Positions 11,682-23,104 of a stretch of 64,000 nucleotides of DNA are shown here, piece by piece; the stretch's first letter is position 1, and every line of letters begins with the position of its first letter. Location: NCBI GenBank assembly GCA_038373865.1, contig JAXGGA010001091.1, positions 1-64,000 of the forward strand, written 5' to 3'. This DNA comes from Uloborus plumipes (lineage: Eukaryota > Arthropoda > Arachnida > Araneae > Uloboridae). Under the pieces are notes generated by a model that was given only the letters and a program-made list of their open reading frames with translations, searched no databases and was not told the DNA's origin. A program made the position numbers and the translations under genes.

Positions 11682-11948
11682 TTACCTGGGATTCGAATAG
11701 GTTAAAACAATGACCCCCCCCGTCCCGCTTTCTATGAAAAAATTTAACCCGTTAACATCATTCATTTTTATAAATTCAAACAATTGAATCATGTCCCTTC
11801 TGACTCTACTATGCTCAAGACTATACATATTAAGCAATATAAACCTGGAATCATAATCCAAATTAGAAAGTTCATGTACTAACCTTGTAGCCCTGCTTTG
11901 AACCCTTTCAAATAAATTGTTACATATCTTAACATGTTGAGAGCGCAT
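11682..11948 (-). pseudogene. Non-LTR retrotransposon ORF2 tail fragment
   Basis: The minus-strand frame contains LFERVQSRATRLVHELSNL, then LLNMYSLEHSRVRRDMIQLF. This follows the pattern E-R-V-Q-R-R-A-T-K ... L-E-x-R-R-x-R-G-D-M-I found after the reverse transcriptase domain of jockey/CR1-type elements. The reverse transcriptase core upstream is absent and the preceding frame is interrupted. After about 75 codons the similarity fades. It is a short fossil about 270 bp long. Assignment to a clade is not possible from this piece. Confidence 0.7.
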
Positions 11949-12210
11949 GAACTCTTAGAAGGACGGCAACAGGTTCACATAGCGGGCGACTGTCCTCTTG
12001 GAGGAGAGCTTTAAATTTTCACAATTGAATATTTAAAAAGCAATTTTTAAATTTTTTCCCCTTTATCTACAGTAAAACGGAGTGGCATTGGTAAGTTAGA
12101 CAACAAAAATTTTTTCAGCCCGATGGTGATTACCATTGTCAGAAGGTCAGCATTGAACGTGTTAAGATAAGGAGAGCAAAAGCGAGCAGTCTATTCGAAA
12201 TGTGGTCTTT

Positions 12211-12408
12211 GGGCATTGCCACCGTTACGGACGTAACAATCAAATTTTAAACACTTTTGTTATTTTCTGTCATCAAGTAATAAGCACCAACATTTAGGAT
12301 GCTATAAGTAGCATCGAATTCTATAAGAGAAAAAACATTCGTACATTTTTATCGAACCACAATAACTATGTGTTTGAAGTTTGATTGTTGCGTGGTGGAA
12401 TTGCCCCC
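12211..12408. mobile_element. Foldback MITE, about 198 bp
   Basis: The left arm starts GGGCATTGCCACC and runs through AACAATCAAATTTTAAACAC. The right arm is its imperfect reverse complement, ending GGTGGAATTGCCCCC at 12408. Arms are about 45 bp and the core is AT-rich. No coding sequence and no clear target duplication. Confidence 0.6.
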
Positions 12409-12565
12409 TTAGTTAGATTGACGTTACTTAAATCTCGATAAATAAGTATGAGAATGTAAAATTTGTGTAAAAAAAGTTTCACATGAAAGAACAATTTCTT
12501 ATCATAATATGAAGCGTAAACATTCTTTAAAAATTGTTTGCACTTGAACAATAAAGATTTGTGCT

Positions 12566-12600
12566 TGTTGCTAGCGTGACGATATGATACGCTAGCAACA
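12566..12600. repeat. 12-bp perfect hairpin
   Basis: TGTTGCTAGCGT (12566-12577) pairs exactly with ACGCTAGCAACA (12589-12600) across an 11-base loop. No T run or other signal assigns a role. Confidence 0.7.
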
Positions 12601-12829
12601 CATATAAATCATTAGTTTTTGAATGCAAGCAAACTTTTTAAGAAGTTGATACTGTACCTTACGGCACATAAGGGTTCCTTGTACTAGAATATATCGCATT
12701 TAATAGCCAAACTTTAAAATACCGGGTATAAAGTTGAAGTATATGAGTAAGGATTTATCATTTGTGCAAATGTATTGAGCAAACTTATTTAACTTTTGAC
12801 AGATTTGAGGTCATTTAATATGCTTAATC

Positions 12830-13090
12830 ATCAGGCAGCCGACAATCAAGTCTGACTGGGGATGGGAGGTTCCAGTTTTGAATTTTGACTCGGGCATGGA
12901 TATACTTTCGCTCTCCTGTCCAAGTCCTTTCTTTGTGAATGTGTTGCTGTGCTGTGAATGATTGCCTATCGTATAAATAGGTCCTTATGACACGTGTGTA
13001 CTGTGTTGTGGAAGTCCAACTTCACACCAAATTACGGTACACTTCGAAAAGTGATGCAGCGCACCCCAAATTGCCAGCTTAGCTGGCATA
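12830..13090. other. GC-richer island with a TATAAATA box
   Basis: This block is visibly less AT-rich than its surroundings and contains TATAAATA at 12972-12979. It ends in a run of CA-rich words (CTTCACACCAAATTACGG). It resembles an interspersed repeat such as a SINE more than a promoter, but no box A/B pair could be assigned and no second copy lies in the window. Confidence 0.3.
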
Positions 13091-14300
13091 AGAAGACAAC
13101 AGCATCAGTAATTATGCATTTCTCATAAAGTTTATATTATCAAATCTAGCTAAATATTTGACTTTGACAATTCTTTATCCTCTTCAGTCCTGATTTTTTC
13201 AACCATTTCAATTTCAAGTTTTTAAACCTTTATTAGGTCTAAATAATACCTAGAAAAAAAATTGGGATTGGTGAAATATAAATGCTACAATCTTAGATTT
13301 TACAATTCATAGTTTTTTTCGTTATAATTTGCTTTGAAACCAAATATAAATAAAACCTTAGAAGGTATACATATGTGTACCTTCAACTGGGACTGAAGAG
13401 GTTATGCACAAAATATCACATCAAAATGGAAAATTCTTGCGTCGGAATTATTGCTTAGTGAAATTCGCAAATTAATTTGCGTAATCCGTTTCATAGCATT
13501 AACTTTCTCTTGATGAAACTTTCTAACAAAAATAGAAGTGAAACTAGTTTTCAATTTGGAACTTTGTTCTTTTAAGAGGACGCTACAAAACGTCTCCGTC
13601 ATTATTTAAAACCATCTTTGGCAAAATTCCAAAAGAGTTATGAGTGAAAAGAAGCAAAAGATAAAGACAAAACCTCATAAAATTTGCAAAATATTGTGAA
13701 GTAACATAATCTGGGGACTCATTACGTTAGTTATAATTTTAGTAAATCAAATTTGTAACGCTTTCGGAACATAAACTTTGGTATAATGTTTCTATTACAA
13801 GAGCTAGTTTTAAAGCTCTGAACTTGCTAGTTTATTTCGAACCAAGTATTAAATATTTTTATTAATGCGTATGGCTCATACACATAACTATATCATCGTT
13901 GTCGAAATATTTTTTATTAATACTTAAATGATCCTAAATCATTGTTGCCGTTTAGGTTTTAATTTTAAAGTATTTTTGAAAAAAGTGAATAATCTTCTCT
14001 CTTTCTGTTTGTTTTGTAATGCAGCTGAAGTCGTTTTGAAAGATCTTATACGCTGATATAGAGATGCACAAATTTCTGAATTTGATTCTTTGGAAACAAA
14101 TTGCTTGAATAATCAACTTACGCTTGGGATCTTATTTCTTCATTATTATTATTTTTTTTTAACTTTCATCGTTCGTGATTAGCTCAAAGAAACCAACGAT
14201 CCGTGAAAAATACAATTTTCTCGTTTTTTTCCAAACTATTACTTAATCACGCATGAAGCTCACATTTTTAATAAGTTATGTTTTCGGCGTCATCGATTTC
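13091..14300. other. No feature seen
   Basis: AT-rich sequence. A 66-codon minus frame (13402-13602) contains a fair acceptor-like run, but no donor could be paired with it. Confidence 0.45.
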
Positions 14301-14414
14301 CCTTTCTATTCCTTCGCTCGGAGCACTTCAGTAACTTTTTTGAGATGTTTCTTCGCATTTAGACGCGGGAGAAAATAAAGTGAAACTAAATAACGAGTTT
14401 TGAACTGCAATAAC

Positions 14415-14434
14415 TTACGTCAGCGGTGACGTAA
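14415..14434. promoter_or_regulatory. Paired bZIP (CRE/ATF-like) sites
   Basis: TTACGTCAGCGGTGACGTAA is a perfect 20-bp inverted repeat of two TTACGTCA sites separated by GCGG. TTACGTCA is a known binding word for CREB/ATF and PAR-type bZIP factors. It sits in a locally GC-richer block (about 14280-14520) that ends in a strong donor-like GATTT/GTAAGT at 14515. One reading is a plus-strand promoter with a short non-coding first exon. No TATA box or coding sequence supports this further. Confidence 0.4.
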
Positions 14435-14759
14435 TCGTTTTTGTTTTCCCTTCGATTACGCCGATGACCCTTCCGATGGCACGTCTATCGATTGATCTCT
14501 GCAAATGAAGATTTGTAAGTCTTCTCCTTCTCCCATTTAGAACCGCCAATTTTAGCCACATTATTCTTGAAGGCACTTTTTTCGAGCGATATTGTTTATT
14601 TTATTTTATTCTAAAAGTTTGCTGCTCTGCTCGGCATTTCCCTGTCTACCTCGAAAATAAAAGTTGTTCAGTGATATACAAAAATCAGGATAAAAAAAAA
14701 CCACATTAAAAAAAAAGCAATGTAAAATTAGATAGCATAATGTACAATTAGGAAAGCAG

Positions 14760-15042
14760 TTCATAAAACGCTTACTATAACCCGTATGTGCTTGAAATGT
14801 GTTAATTAGCTATATTGTTATTAAGAGGCTTAAATATTCTGTTTTATGGATTTTCTGTGACAGCCCCCAGCCTTCTATAAGTGAAGGTCCCTCCCGTAAC
14901 ACGGTTCGTAAAACGGTTACTATTACCCGCATGTGCTTGAAATGTGTTAATAAGCTATATTGTTATTAAGAGGGTTAAATATTTAGTTTTACGGATTGTC
15001 TGGGACAGCCCCCAGCCTCCTATAGGAGAAGGTCCCTCTCTC
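14760..15042. repeat. Two-unit tandem duplication, 145-bp period
   Basis: Unit 1 (14760-14904) and unit 2 (14905 to about 15042) align along their length. Shared words include ATGTGCTTGAAATGTGTTAA, GCTATATTGTTATTAAGAG and GACAGCCCCCAGCC. Differences are scattered substitutions and small indels. Not coding. Confidence 0.88.
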
Positions 15043-15049
15043 CTCTTAT

Positions 15050-15375
15050 ATGAATTCCTGAGTATTCAACGATCATTGTACCCAATTTGGCAGAGATCCG
15101 ACTTAAACTGGATTTTTGTATTAGAAGCAGGCTCACACGCATCTATTTTTATATACCGTCGCTTCAAAACAACAATAGGATATCTTACAGTTCTGAAGCG
15201 ACGATACATAGATTTGCTAATTAATTCAGAGTAAGGCAGAGACATCTCACTTATGATTTTGAGAATATATATTGAAATGTTTTCACTCAATTTTATACAG
15301 GGTGTTTTAAAAATACTTGGATAAAATAATATGGTAGGTCAGTCATACAATAAGGGTCAAAAATCGCACGCGGTG
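15050..15375. repeat. Interspersed-repeat remnant with small hairpin
   Basis: The text GTACCCAATTTGGCAGAGAT with the following CCGACTTAAACTGG resembles another stretch near 33980-34020 (GTGCCAAGTTTGTTGAAAAT, then CCGACGAAAACTGG). This suggests a shared old repeat. CGTCGCTTCA and TGAAGCGACG near 15164 and 15195 form a 10-bp stem. TACAGGGTGTTTTAAAAATA near 15296 looks like a mariner-type terminus. Confidence 0.35.
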
Positions 15376-15575
15376 AGCCAATCGCATAGCCAACCCCATC
15401 ACCAAACCTGTCTCCCTTGGACTTTTTCTTCTGGGGATGATTAGCAGAACTTATGCATAAACACCTGTTGCAACGCCAGAAGATTTGGTAGGAAGAAGAG
15501 ATATAGCAGCAGGAGGTGTTAAAAATACCCCTGGTATTTTTGAGAATGTTACCTTAAAATGGTGTCCTCCTGTGT
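15376..15575 (+). pseudogene. Mariner-like transposase C-terminal relic
   Basis: One frame reads PSPNLSPLDFFFWG (15399 onward), the conserved block holding the third catalytic Asp of mariner-type DDE transposases. It then meets a stop. After a frame change the sequence reads VATPEDLVGRRDIAAGG and NTPGIFENV, matching the family tail in order. Several stops and at least one frameshift make it non-functional. A TACAGGGTGTTTTAAAAATA-like end lies about 75 bp upstream, implying a large internal deletion. The opposite terminus was not found. Confidence 0.75.
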
Positions 15576-15599
15576 GAGTGCATTCCTTTAATCTGCTGT

Positions 15600-17740
15600 T
15601 TAGATTATTCATTGACTGCTTTTATCCTGAATCATGGTATGGATACTATAAATTTCACCCTGAATTCTCTGTGTTAATAACCAGGAACTTTGTATGAGTT
15701 GCAACGGATAATTCAGAATGAAATTCACAGCAGCCTAGACATTCTAGCCGTCTATGAAGAATCTCAACAGCAGATTTCAAGAATGCATTCGTACAAGAGA
15801 ACGTCAATTAAAGGACGAAATTTTAAGAAAATGATAATCTCCATTTGTGTTTCTTGACAAGTTTTGAGGTTTCAGGTACTGTGAATATAATGTTTTTCTA
15901 CTATCAATCATAGTTTTATTGAATTGTTAAAAATTTCCTGTTTTTTCGAGTCATACAATACCATCTTTGTGTCCTTTCACGAATAATAATTCTTTTAAAA
16001 AATGCATTCAAAATTTTTCTTAGTAAAATAGTTGAAAAGATGATTGGTCTTATTAGATTATCTTGAGCAAATTAGTCAATTCAATGCTGATCTTAAACAA
16101 TGCGTCTTGTGGGAAATATTCGGTTCTGGAAGGTTTTATTCCTAGGGTATTTGATCATTCGTTACTCGATTAAAATTGTCTGACAGTGCATACATATACA
16201 TACTGAAAGTACAATTCCATTTAAACTGAGAGACATACATTTAACAAAAATAGGGAAAAAAAATGTATATATCCAGCTTGAAATTAAGCTACCCCATGCT
16301 TATGATTTCTTAAAAATACTTATAATTCCATTTCCAGTTGACGTAGGCACTTCGAGCTTGAATTCAACTGGAAAATTTCAATTGGGGTATTTTTTAGGGC
16401 TTTTCAATGATACCAAATTAGAAACACTTCTGTCATCCCTTCACATGGAAGGAAAAATGTAATGTAGTTTCATGCTTTGATTTTTAAATAAAAGTGAAAC
16501 AAATCGAATTTTAGGAAAAAAAGCTTCCGGGTGAGAAGATTTCCTTACGTTGTAAACTACTTTTTTTCAAAATTTCTCCAAAATTGATTTGACGGTAATA
16601 GCTTTAAGCGAGTCACTTAAAAACATACGTAAATTTTCTGTTTTACTATTAATACAGCTAAAAAATGAACTCTGTCACAAAAGAAAATAATGTTCCAAAA
16701 TCCGAATGTTTCCTTGATAATAACGTAGATTTTTAAAAACTGCTTTTCTAAGTAATACAAAACATAGAATTATATAAACAATCTTACTACTTCGGAAAAA
16801 ATACGTAGTTGCGCTTGTAAATTTCTGCTTTTTCATTTTGAGGTTGATAATGAAAATAATTTTAAAGAATTTCATAAACTCGATTTCATTTCGATAATTA
16901 ATTATTAATAAATTCTTTAAATCATTAAACAGTTTTCAAACATCTTACTGCATTATCGAAAAAAATGCTATTTAATTTACTGACAAGAAAGTCAGAAATA
17001 TGAATAGTCAGCCATTTTTACCGAAAATTAAACTTTTTGTTGATGCGGCTCAGAGTATTTGGAGAAAAGCGGAGAAAGAAAGAACCTTAATTAAATCTAT
17101 TTCTACACTTTTTTTCCTTCTGCATAGTGTATAAGCAGATTCAAAAATATTCTACTTAGAAGGATTGCACAAAAAGAAAACTATTGAGAGTTCAATTAAA
17201 ACTTTTAATTGACTTGCTCTTATGAATAAACTCTCGTTCACCGAAGCAATTAATAAACTTAAAATAGTAAAAATAGAAAGAAATAAATGTTCAGTTCTCT
17301 TGAAATAGATGTAGAGGTTTTAACGGTAAGAGGCTTTCTTTCTTTTTTTTTGAAAATTAGTTTCTTAATGCTGTACTAATTATTGCATAACTGGTACTTT
17401 TAAAAGCAGCATACTTTGACGAATGATTTACTGTTTAACAATAGAGCAATAGCTAACACTTGCTCTCATGTAGAGTGCCTTTTTAAAAACAATTTCATTT
17501 TTGAAATATTGCTAATGAAAAATTTTGAAGTGTTCGATTTTTATGTATTAAGCTCTAAATTATAAAGAAAATATTTGAATCAGAATTAAAGACGTTAAAA
17601 GAGATTGCATGTTGTTGAATAGCTACCATTTCAGAACCATTTAGAGTATTTGATGACCATTTTGGAGGCCAAGTCTTGAAATATTTGCTATTTACATTAG
17701 ATATTATTGCGCTGTAAAGCATTTTGTGTTACGTTACTCC
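15600..17740. other. No feature seen
   Basis: AT-rich sequence without terminal repeats or tandem units. A 66-codon minus frame near 16675-16875 is lysine- and phenylalanine-rich, as expected by chance in such composition. Confidence 0.5.
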
Positions 17741-17787
17741 ATAAGTACGGTGACAGCAGTGCTATGTAGTACCTTAATCGTTTTTTC

Positions 17788-17864
17788 TGGTGTAAAATTA
17801 CACCATGGTAAAATGACCCTCGCGTAACGTTTCACCAAATTCTGTGTGTAAGGTTACACCAGAA
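17788..17864. repeat. Repeated TGGTGTAA/TTACACCA hairpin words
   Basis: TGGTGTAAAATTACACCA (17788-17805) is a perfect 8-bp-arm hairpin. TTTCACC and GGTTACACCAG follow within 60 bp, and weaker variants (GGTGGAACTTTACAC, ACGTTACACCC) occur at about 18161-18210. The set looks like a small inverted-repeat element now interrupted by the tRNA-like fragment at 18005-18072. Exact ends could not be set. Confidence 0.45.
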
Positions 17865-18004
17865 TTCTCTCAAAATAAAGAAAAAAGAGCATTTATCAGG
17901 TTGGAATGTTGCTTTCAATTGTTCATTTACTTAATGTTTGTCAGGTTCATGCTTTCCCACTACCAATCAACTTTTGTCAAATTCTTAAGTTATTTTAATT
18001 ACAC

Positions 18005-18072
18005 ATGATAGGATCGAACCCGAACATCGTGTAGAGCAAAGGATGCGCGTTGACCCCTGAGCTGGTTAAGGC
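18005..18072 (-). repeat. tRNA-derived SINE head or tRNA relic
   Basis: On the minus strand the order is box A (CAGCTCAGGGGT), a CGCATCCTTTGCTCTACACG middle and box B (GGGTTCGATCC). Spacing is close to a tRNA. The acceptor stem is not well paired, so it is read as a tRNA-derived retroposon head. Confidence 0.6.
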
Positions 18073-18214
18073 ACATCTTGCTTACGTTCATAAGACTTCA
18101 AGAGCTCTGTGCCGATATTTGTCTGAACGCGTTTTGAATAATACTCCAGTTATTTTAACGCTTGGTGGAACTTTACACAGGCTGCGTGAAACTTTTCTCC
18201 ACGTTACACCCATT

Positions 18215-18908
18215 AACAATAATAACCTTATGCAATTTTTTAGTGTGAGCTATGGAGATTTTTTTACGATACTGTAGTGTAAAAACAAGAAACATTTTAG
18301 CAGATGCATAACGTAAGATATAAAGCGTGTAGTAACCGTTTAAAATGTGTGCTATACATGAAAATCAATAACAATAAGAAAAACAATGTAATTTGTTACT
18401 TAATTTTTTAAACAAAATATTAAAATAATTAAGTAATAAATTGAATTCAAACAAAAGATAGCTCTAAATTTTTAATTTTGACATAAAAATAAGATCATAG
18501 ACTATCAGCCGATAATACTATCATTTTATACAGAAGTTTTAGCGAATATTCATTTTATGTTCAATAGCTTACAATATGAGTTTTTGTTTGTAACTTAAGT
18601 TTGCTATATATATGTACTTTTAAAAGTTTGGACAATATTTTTGAAATTTTCTACTTCTATTTGATATATTGCTATTTGTTCATTTGATAAATAATTAAGT
18701 ATCAATGCGTTTTTAACTTTGTTATTTATCCACTTTTTCTTCTATCATTTTCAAAACTACGTAATTTGTTTTATTCTTTTGAATAATTTAAATTAAAACA
18801 CATTAGAATATTATTTAACCTCTATTCAATACTTGTTCGTCCCTTCAAAGCAATAAAATTGGGCCCTTTTAATCAGCAATCGATAGCAGTCAATAACCAC
18901 TAACTCAC
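18215..18908. other. No feature seen
   Basis: Strongly AT-rich sequence. It would be intronic if the exon candidate at 18909-19019 is real. Confidence 0.45.
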
Positions 18909-19019
18909 TTGAAGTGCTTTCATTAAAATCGTTTGGCATTGCAACGCTAATTGCACTAAACAGATTAAAAATAATTAAATACATAAATAACTCTTCCAAA
19001 AATAATCTTCTTGAAATCA
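18909..19019 (-). CDS. Candidate exon encoding a hydrophobic or signal segment
   Basis: On the minus strand a strong acceptor (TTTCCTTTTATGTTACAG, with CTAAT about 35 bases upstream) precedes 19019. A consensus GTGAGT donor starts at 18908. The 111-nt interval is open, begins with two bases of a split codon and ends with one, so it is flanked by phase-1 introns. It encodes a hydrophobic run, MYLIIFNLFSAISVA, followed by MPNDFNESTS. This could be a short signal peptide (S-V-A before a cleavage site) or one membrane segment. NES is a possible N-glycosylation site. It shares strand and phase with the candidate at 2892-3011, but linkage is only a guess. No homologue is recognised. Confidence 0.35.
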
Positions 19020-19021
19020 CT

Positions 19022-20669
19022 GTAACATAAAAGGAAACAAATTTCATTTTATTAGATATTTATTGTATACTCTGTATTAGAAAAATATACAGCTGAAAGG
19101 GAAGCATTAGAAGTGCTATGTATGCATTACAGTGGCGGTATTTCAAACAGGCTGGGTGAAAAGATGTGATTATCGGCTCTCTAAACTTCAGAAATTGCTG
19201 TATTTTTTAAGCGTTTATATTTACTATTCAAGAAACGTTTCTGTTTTTAATTCGACATTTGGATGCCAGACTAATGTTTTCTGTTTATAGGTTATTTGCA
19301 TTGAACTATTGGTTAACTTCCTTTCAAGTTTCATTTTTTTTTTAAACTCAGAAATAAGGTTGTGAATGAAAGAATTGAATTTTTGAAAAAAAAAAAAAAA
19401 AAACTATCGAGTTAACTATTTTTTTTAAGATAAAATGTGTGACTTTTAAAAAGTTAAGCTGTAATCAGATATTATCAAAAGCATGTTTTTTTCAAAAAAA
19501 GCAATTCTGACTGTTGAATAATAAGGATTTAAAAATTATTTTCTATCTTTATTCTGCTTTTTCTACTAGTTTTCTAAATATAGAATTTCTAAATATTACT
19601 TTCCGCGTTTACCATGTTTTTTCGAAAACAATTAAGCATATTTAAATTTAAAAAGCTTTCTGACCAGTGAAGTGCGTTTTAATATGAGGTCAGCAATCAA
19701 GGTCGAGTTTTTTTTTTAATTTTAATCTTAGTACTTGCTAGATATATTAAAAAAAAACTCAGCCGCATAAACGCTTTTACAATCGTTCCGTCATTCCTTT
19801 AATTATTTTTCAATGTTACAATAAAAAATTTTGATAAAAATATTTGAACCTCTTTTTTTATTATTATTATAAGTGAAACTTACGTTTTCAAAACTTACTA
19901 CTACATAATAAAATATTTATAAGCTTCTCCGAAAGTAAAAAATCGCATCCAATAAGTTAAATTTGCATAGATATTAAAATAAAGATGAAGACGGGCTAAA
20001 GTTTGTTTTCGAAGCCGGCGTAACAAAAGGAATCTTTTCCTGGTGTCTAAATTGGCTTTTTGGAAAACATGACGTTTCATAAAGTCATAACTTTCCATTT
20101 TTCGCTGTTGAATTCAGTCTATGGTATTTATGAACTTCTGTCATGTCGGCTTTTCTCATCGGAGCTCTCCATTATGTAAACTAAGCATTATGTTATCCTT
20201 TCTGTAAATATTTCGACAGTTATGAAAAACAAGGGGGCACAGAATTTTGAAGACATGCGAAATGTCTGTAGCTGTTTCACTAAGATCTCATCTATGAAAA
20301 TAAAAGGAAACCCCTATACTAAACGAAAGTGAAGAAAAGTTTCCTAAATAACGAGTTTTGTGAACTTCTGACCAGTAATATCATTAGTTGATTTGTGAAA
20401 ACGTAACCCTAGATCACACCTATGGTTTATGTTCAGTAATCTTGATACAGTATGTATCTAAAAATTGACAAGACAAGAATTTTTAAGTCATCAATTATGC
20501 ACTGTGGCTATCAATGTGTCATGGCGTTAGCGTCAGTGGCCTTAGCGGAAACGTAAAATATTATGGATTTAGCTCATATGCTTTACATCATGTGTGGCTT
20601 TAGAGTTTATCTAACACGTGACCTTAGCATGCAAGAGCACTTGTCTTGATCTTCGCGGAAGGAGGGTAA
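19022..20669. other. No gene; isolated hAT-like terminus
   Basis: CAGTGGCGGTATTTC near 19131 resembles a hAT terminus but has no partner. An A run lies near 19387. The rest is AT-rich without visible structure. Confidence 0.4.
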
Positions 20670-21058
20670 TCTATACTAATAATATAAAGCTGAAGAATTT
20701 GTTTGTTTGAACACGCTAATCTCTGGAACTACTAGTTCGAATTGAAAAATTATTTTTGTGTCAAATATGAATAGTCCATTTTATCAGGAAAGCTTTAGGC
20801 TATTTTGCATTACGATATATGTACGGATTTATTATTATAGTTTTAAAATAATGGTTGAAAAGCGCGGGAGGATTAGTTTCCACTCTTCTCGAGAGATGGC
20901 GCTCATTAAAGTATTGTTTTGATAACTATGTGTGGAGGGTGCTGGCCGTAGTGAGCAGCCGTGGCTCCGAGTTTGTTGTTCTACCGAAAGCGAATGTGTC
21001 ACTTGACATCGTTTTCATTTCTTAAGGTAGTGCGTGCAACGCTAGGCCACGCAGCTAG
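20670..21058 (+). mobile_element. Non-autonomous Helitron, 389 bp
   Basis: The element starts TCTATACTAATAATATAAAG directly after an A and ends in GCTAG directly before a T. It therefore sits between A and T with no target duplication, as Helitrons do. A 6-bp stem (TGCGTG/CACGCA) lies just before the terminal GCTAG and fits the Helitron 3' hairpin. The 5' text, through TTTGTTTGTTTGAACACGCT, matches a Helitron-type repeat widespread in arthropods. It has no Rep/helicase coding capacity. Confidence 0.85.
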
Positions 21059-21444
21059 TCGAGTAATTTAAGTGATTATCTCACGGACTGAAATCAAATG
21101 ACATTAAAAAAAATATATTATGGGATTAATAGCAAATGTACCGTCGAGTTTGAGAAATTTTGCAGAAATTCAAATATGGGAATCAGTTTTAATTATTTTC
21201 CCTACCATAAGCTAAGGAACTTTATGGTTTTAGGTGTGGGGTTAGGTTCTGCACCTCTGCAGACTAGCCTAAGTCCAGAAATGGCAATTTTAACTTCATT
21301 ACTGCATTGTATGTAGAATCTTATTCTGAACCGAGCCATGAGAATGTTATTCCATAAAAGAAATTCATTCACAATTATTTAGCAGCGTTAAGAGAGCATG
21401 AGTCTCATTCTTTGTATGCATCAGGGAAAAGTTTTCGTGCTGTC
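21059..21444. other. No feature seen
   Basis: A 72-codon plus frame (21098-21316) crosses this stretch without recognisable motifs. Confidence 0.4.
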
Positions 21445-21493
21445 CTGAAAAGTAACGAAAATGGACTTGCGTTATTCTGATTCTGTGGCACAG
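21445..21493. mobile_element. Single diverged arm of the 6.3-kb foldback MITE
   Basis: CTGAAAAGTAACGAAAATGG and the following bases through GTGGCACAG align to the right arm of the element at 6265-6406 with about nine differences over 49 bp. The other arm is missing. The fragment shows the family is dispersed and that this copy is decayed or truncated. Confidence 0.7.
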
Positions 21494-23100
21494 AGTTGAC
21501 GCTGATCGCAGTGTAATGCAGGAGCCAGAAATAAAACTGAAATTGACGCAATAATTCAAGAGACAAATGTCATAACATAACATCTTTTTCTTTCACACTA
21601 CACAAACAAGCAACTAAGTACATCTAGGAGCAAGAAATTGTCTGTTTTCTGCAATTATGAGAATTTTTTTTTACAAATCAATATGGAGATTGTAGTTAAA
21701 TTGACACCAGTTATTAAAACCCAATACATTTTAGTTACTTTTAGATACCAAAAACTACATTGATAGAATGTCAATAAACAAAGCAAGAAAGAAAAATATA
21801 ATTATGAGATTTAAAAGTGCAATAAAAGTTGTATAAATTGGTTTGCAGAGTATGCATAATTATCAGGCGTTTAGTATAAAAATCAGCTCAACCCATTTTT
21901 TAAAAAGTGCTTTTATTTCATAATATGCCAAATTTTGGTGAATACTATCACTCTACAAAGCAGTTTGAAACTAATATTGCTCAATCGGATCGAGAACGAC
22001 TGTCAAAATCCAGTTATATGTGTAAAAACAGCTCAAACAGTGAATGCGTTTTCTTGGTACTCATGTAATAACTCAAGAAACAGATGGAGGTTTTTTCATA
22101 GTAAAACAATTCATGCAATATTTTCATATTACTTTGAATAACCTGACTTCATGTTTTGCTACGTTTTTGTGCCTTTACATAAAATTCAATTCATTGTATT
22201 TTAGGAGACAACTTTGTTTGATTTGATAGTTTTTTCTCAGATCCTAAGCTAGAAATAAAAAAAAAAATCAGCTGGAAAACGTGTAATAAAGCTCAAAAAT
22301 AAATTAACTAAAATGTTTAATATTTTTCAAAGTCATGTAGAAATAAAGAACCAAAAATAAAGACGAAGAAAAAAAAGGAAAAGACAAAAAGATTTAACAA
22401 TGTAGTTATAAAAGGAGTTTATTAAAAGCTATAATCGGTATTTTTTAGTTCATACGATTAACTACTTTTTATTCTAATAGTTTTTTCTTATACTGAGCAA
22501 AACAATTTTTCTGTTTGATTCAATAGTAATACTTTCAAAGAGAAGTTTTGTGGCAAAAAACTGGCAGAAAACTTTAAACGAAACCCCTCAGCTCTAGTAG
22601 TTTTCTGAAGCATATTTGTTGCAAAATTCTCTTTTGCAGAATAATCTAACAGTATCGAAACATGATGCGGGTATAGAATAAATAAAGCATCAAACTGATA
22701 TGAAGCTAACTTATAAAACATTTTTATCTGCAAAATATTTTTTTTTCATTGTCTGGTAGTTTGAAACTCATAATTCATTCTTATGTTCTTAAAAATAAAA
22801 CAGTTCCATTTACAACGCAAGAAGCAATTTATTTGCTGTTATCGTTAAATTTATTTGCAGAAAGAATTCGTCTTTGTTGTTATGAGATCGCTGTATATAC
22901 GGTGAAATGCCTATATTTGTTAAAATCATGATAAATGTATTTATTTTCTAACTGGGAAGCAAAAGATTGGAGTGCAACCTCATAGAAATAACTCTTTTTT
23001 AAATTGGTACAAACTATAAAACTGGGTGAATCTGTTTAACACATTCAGCAATTTATTGTCGCCTTTGAAGTTTCATGTTTATTCGAATGAAAAGGCAATG
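21494..23100. other. No feature seen
   Basis: AT-rich sequence. Open frames of 60-81 codons on both strands lack motifs, splice partners or repeats. Confidence 0.45.
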
Positions 23101-23104
23101 GTTA

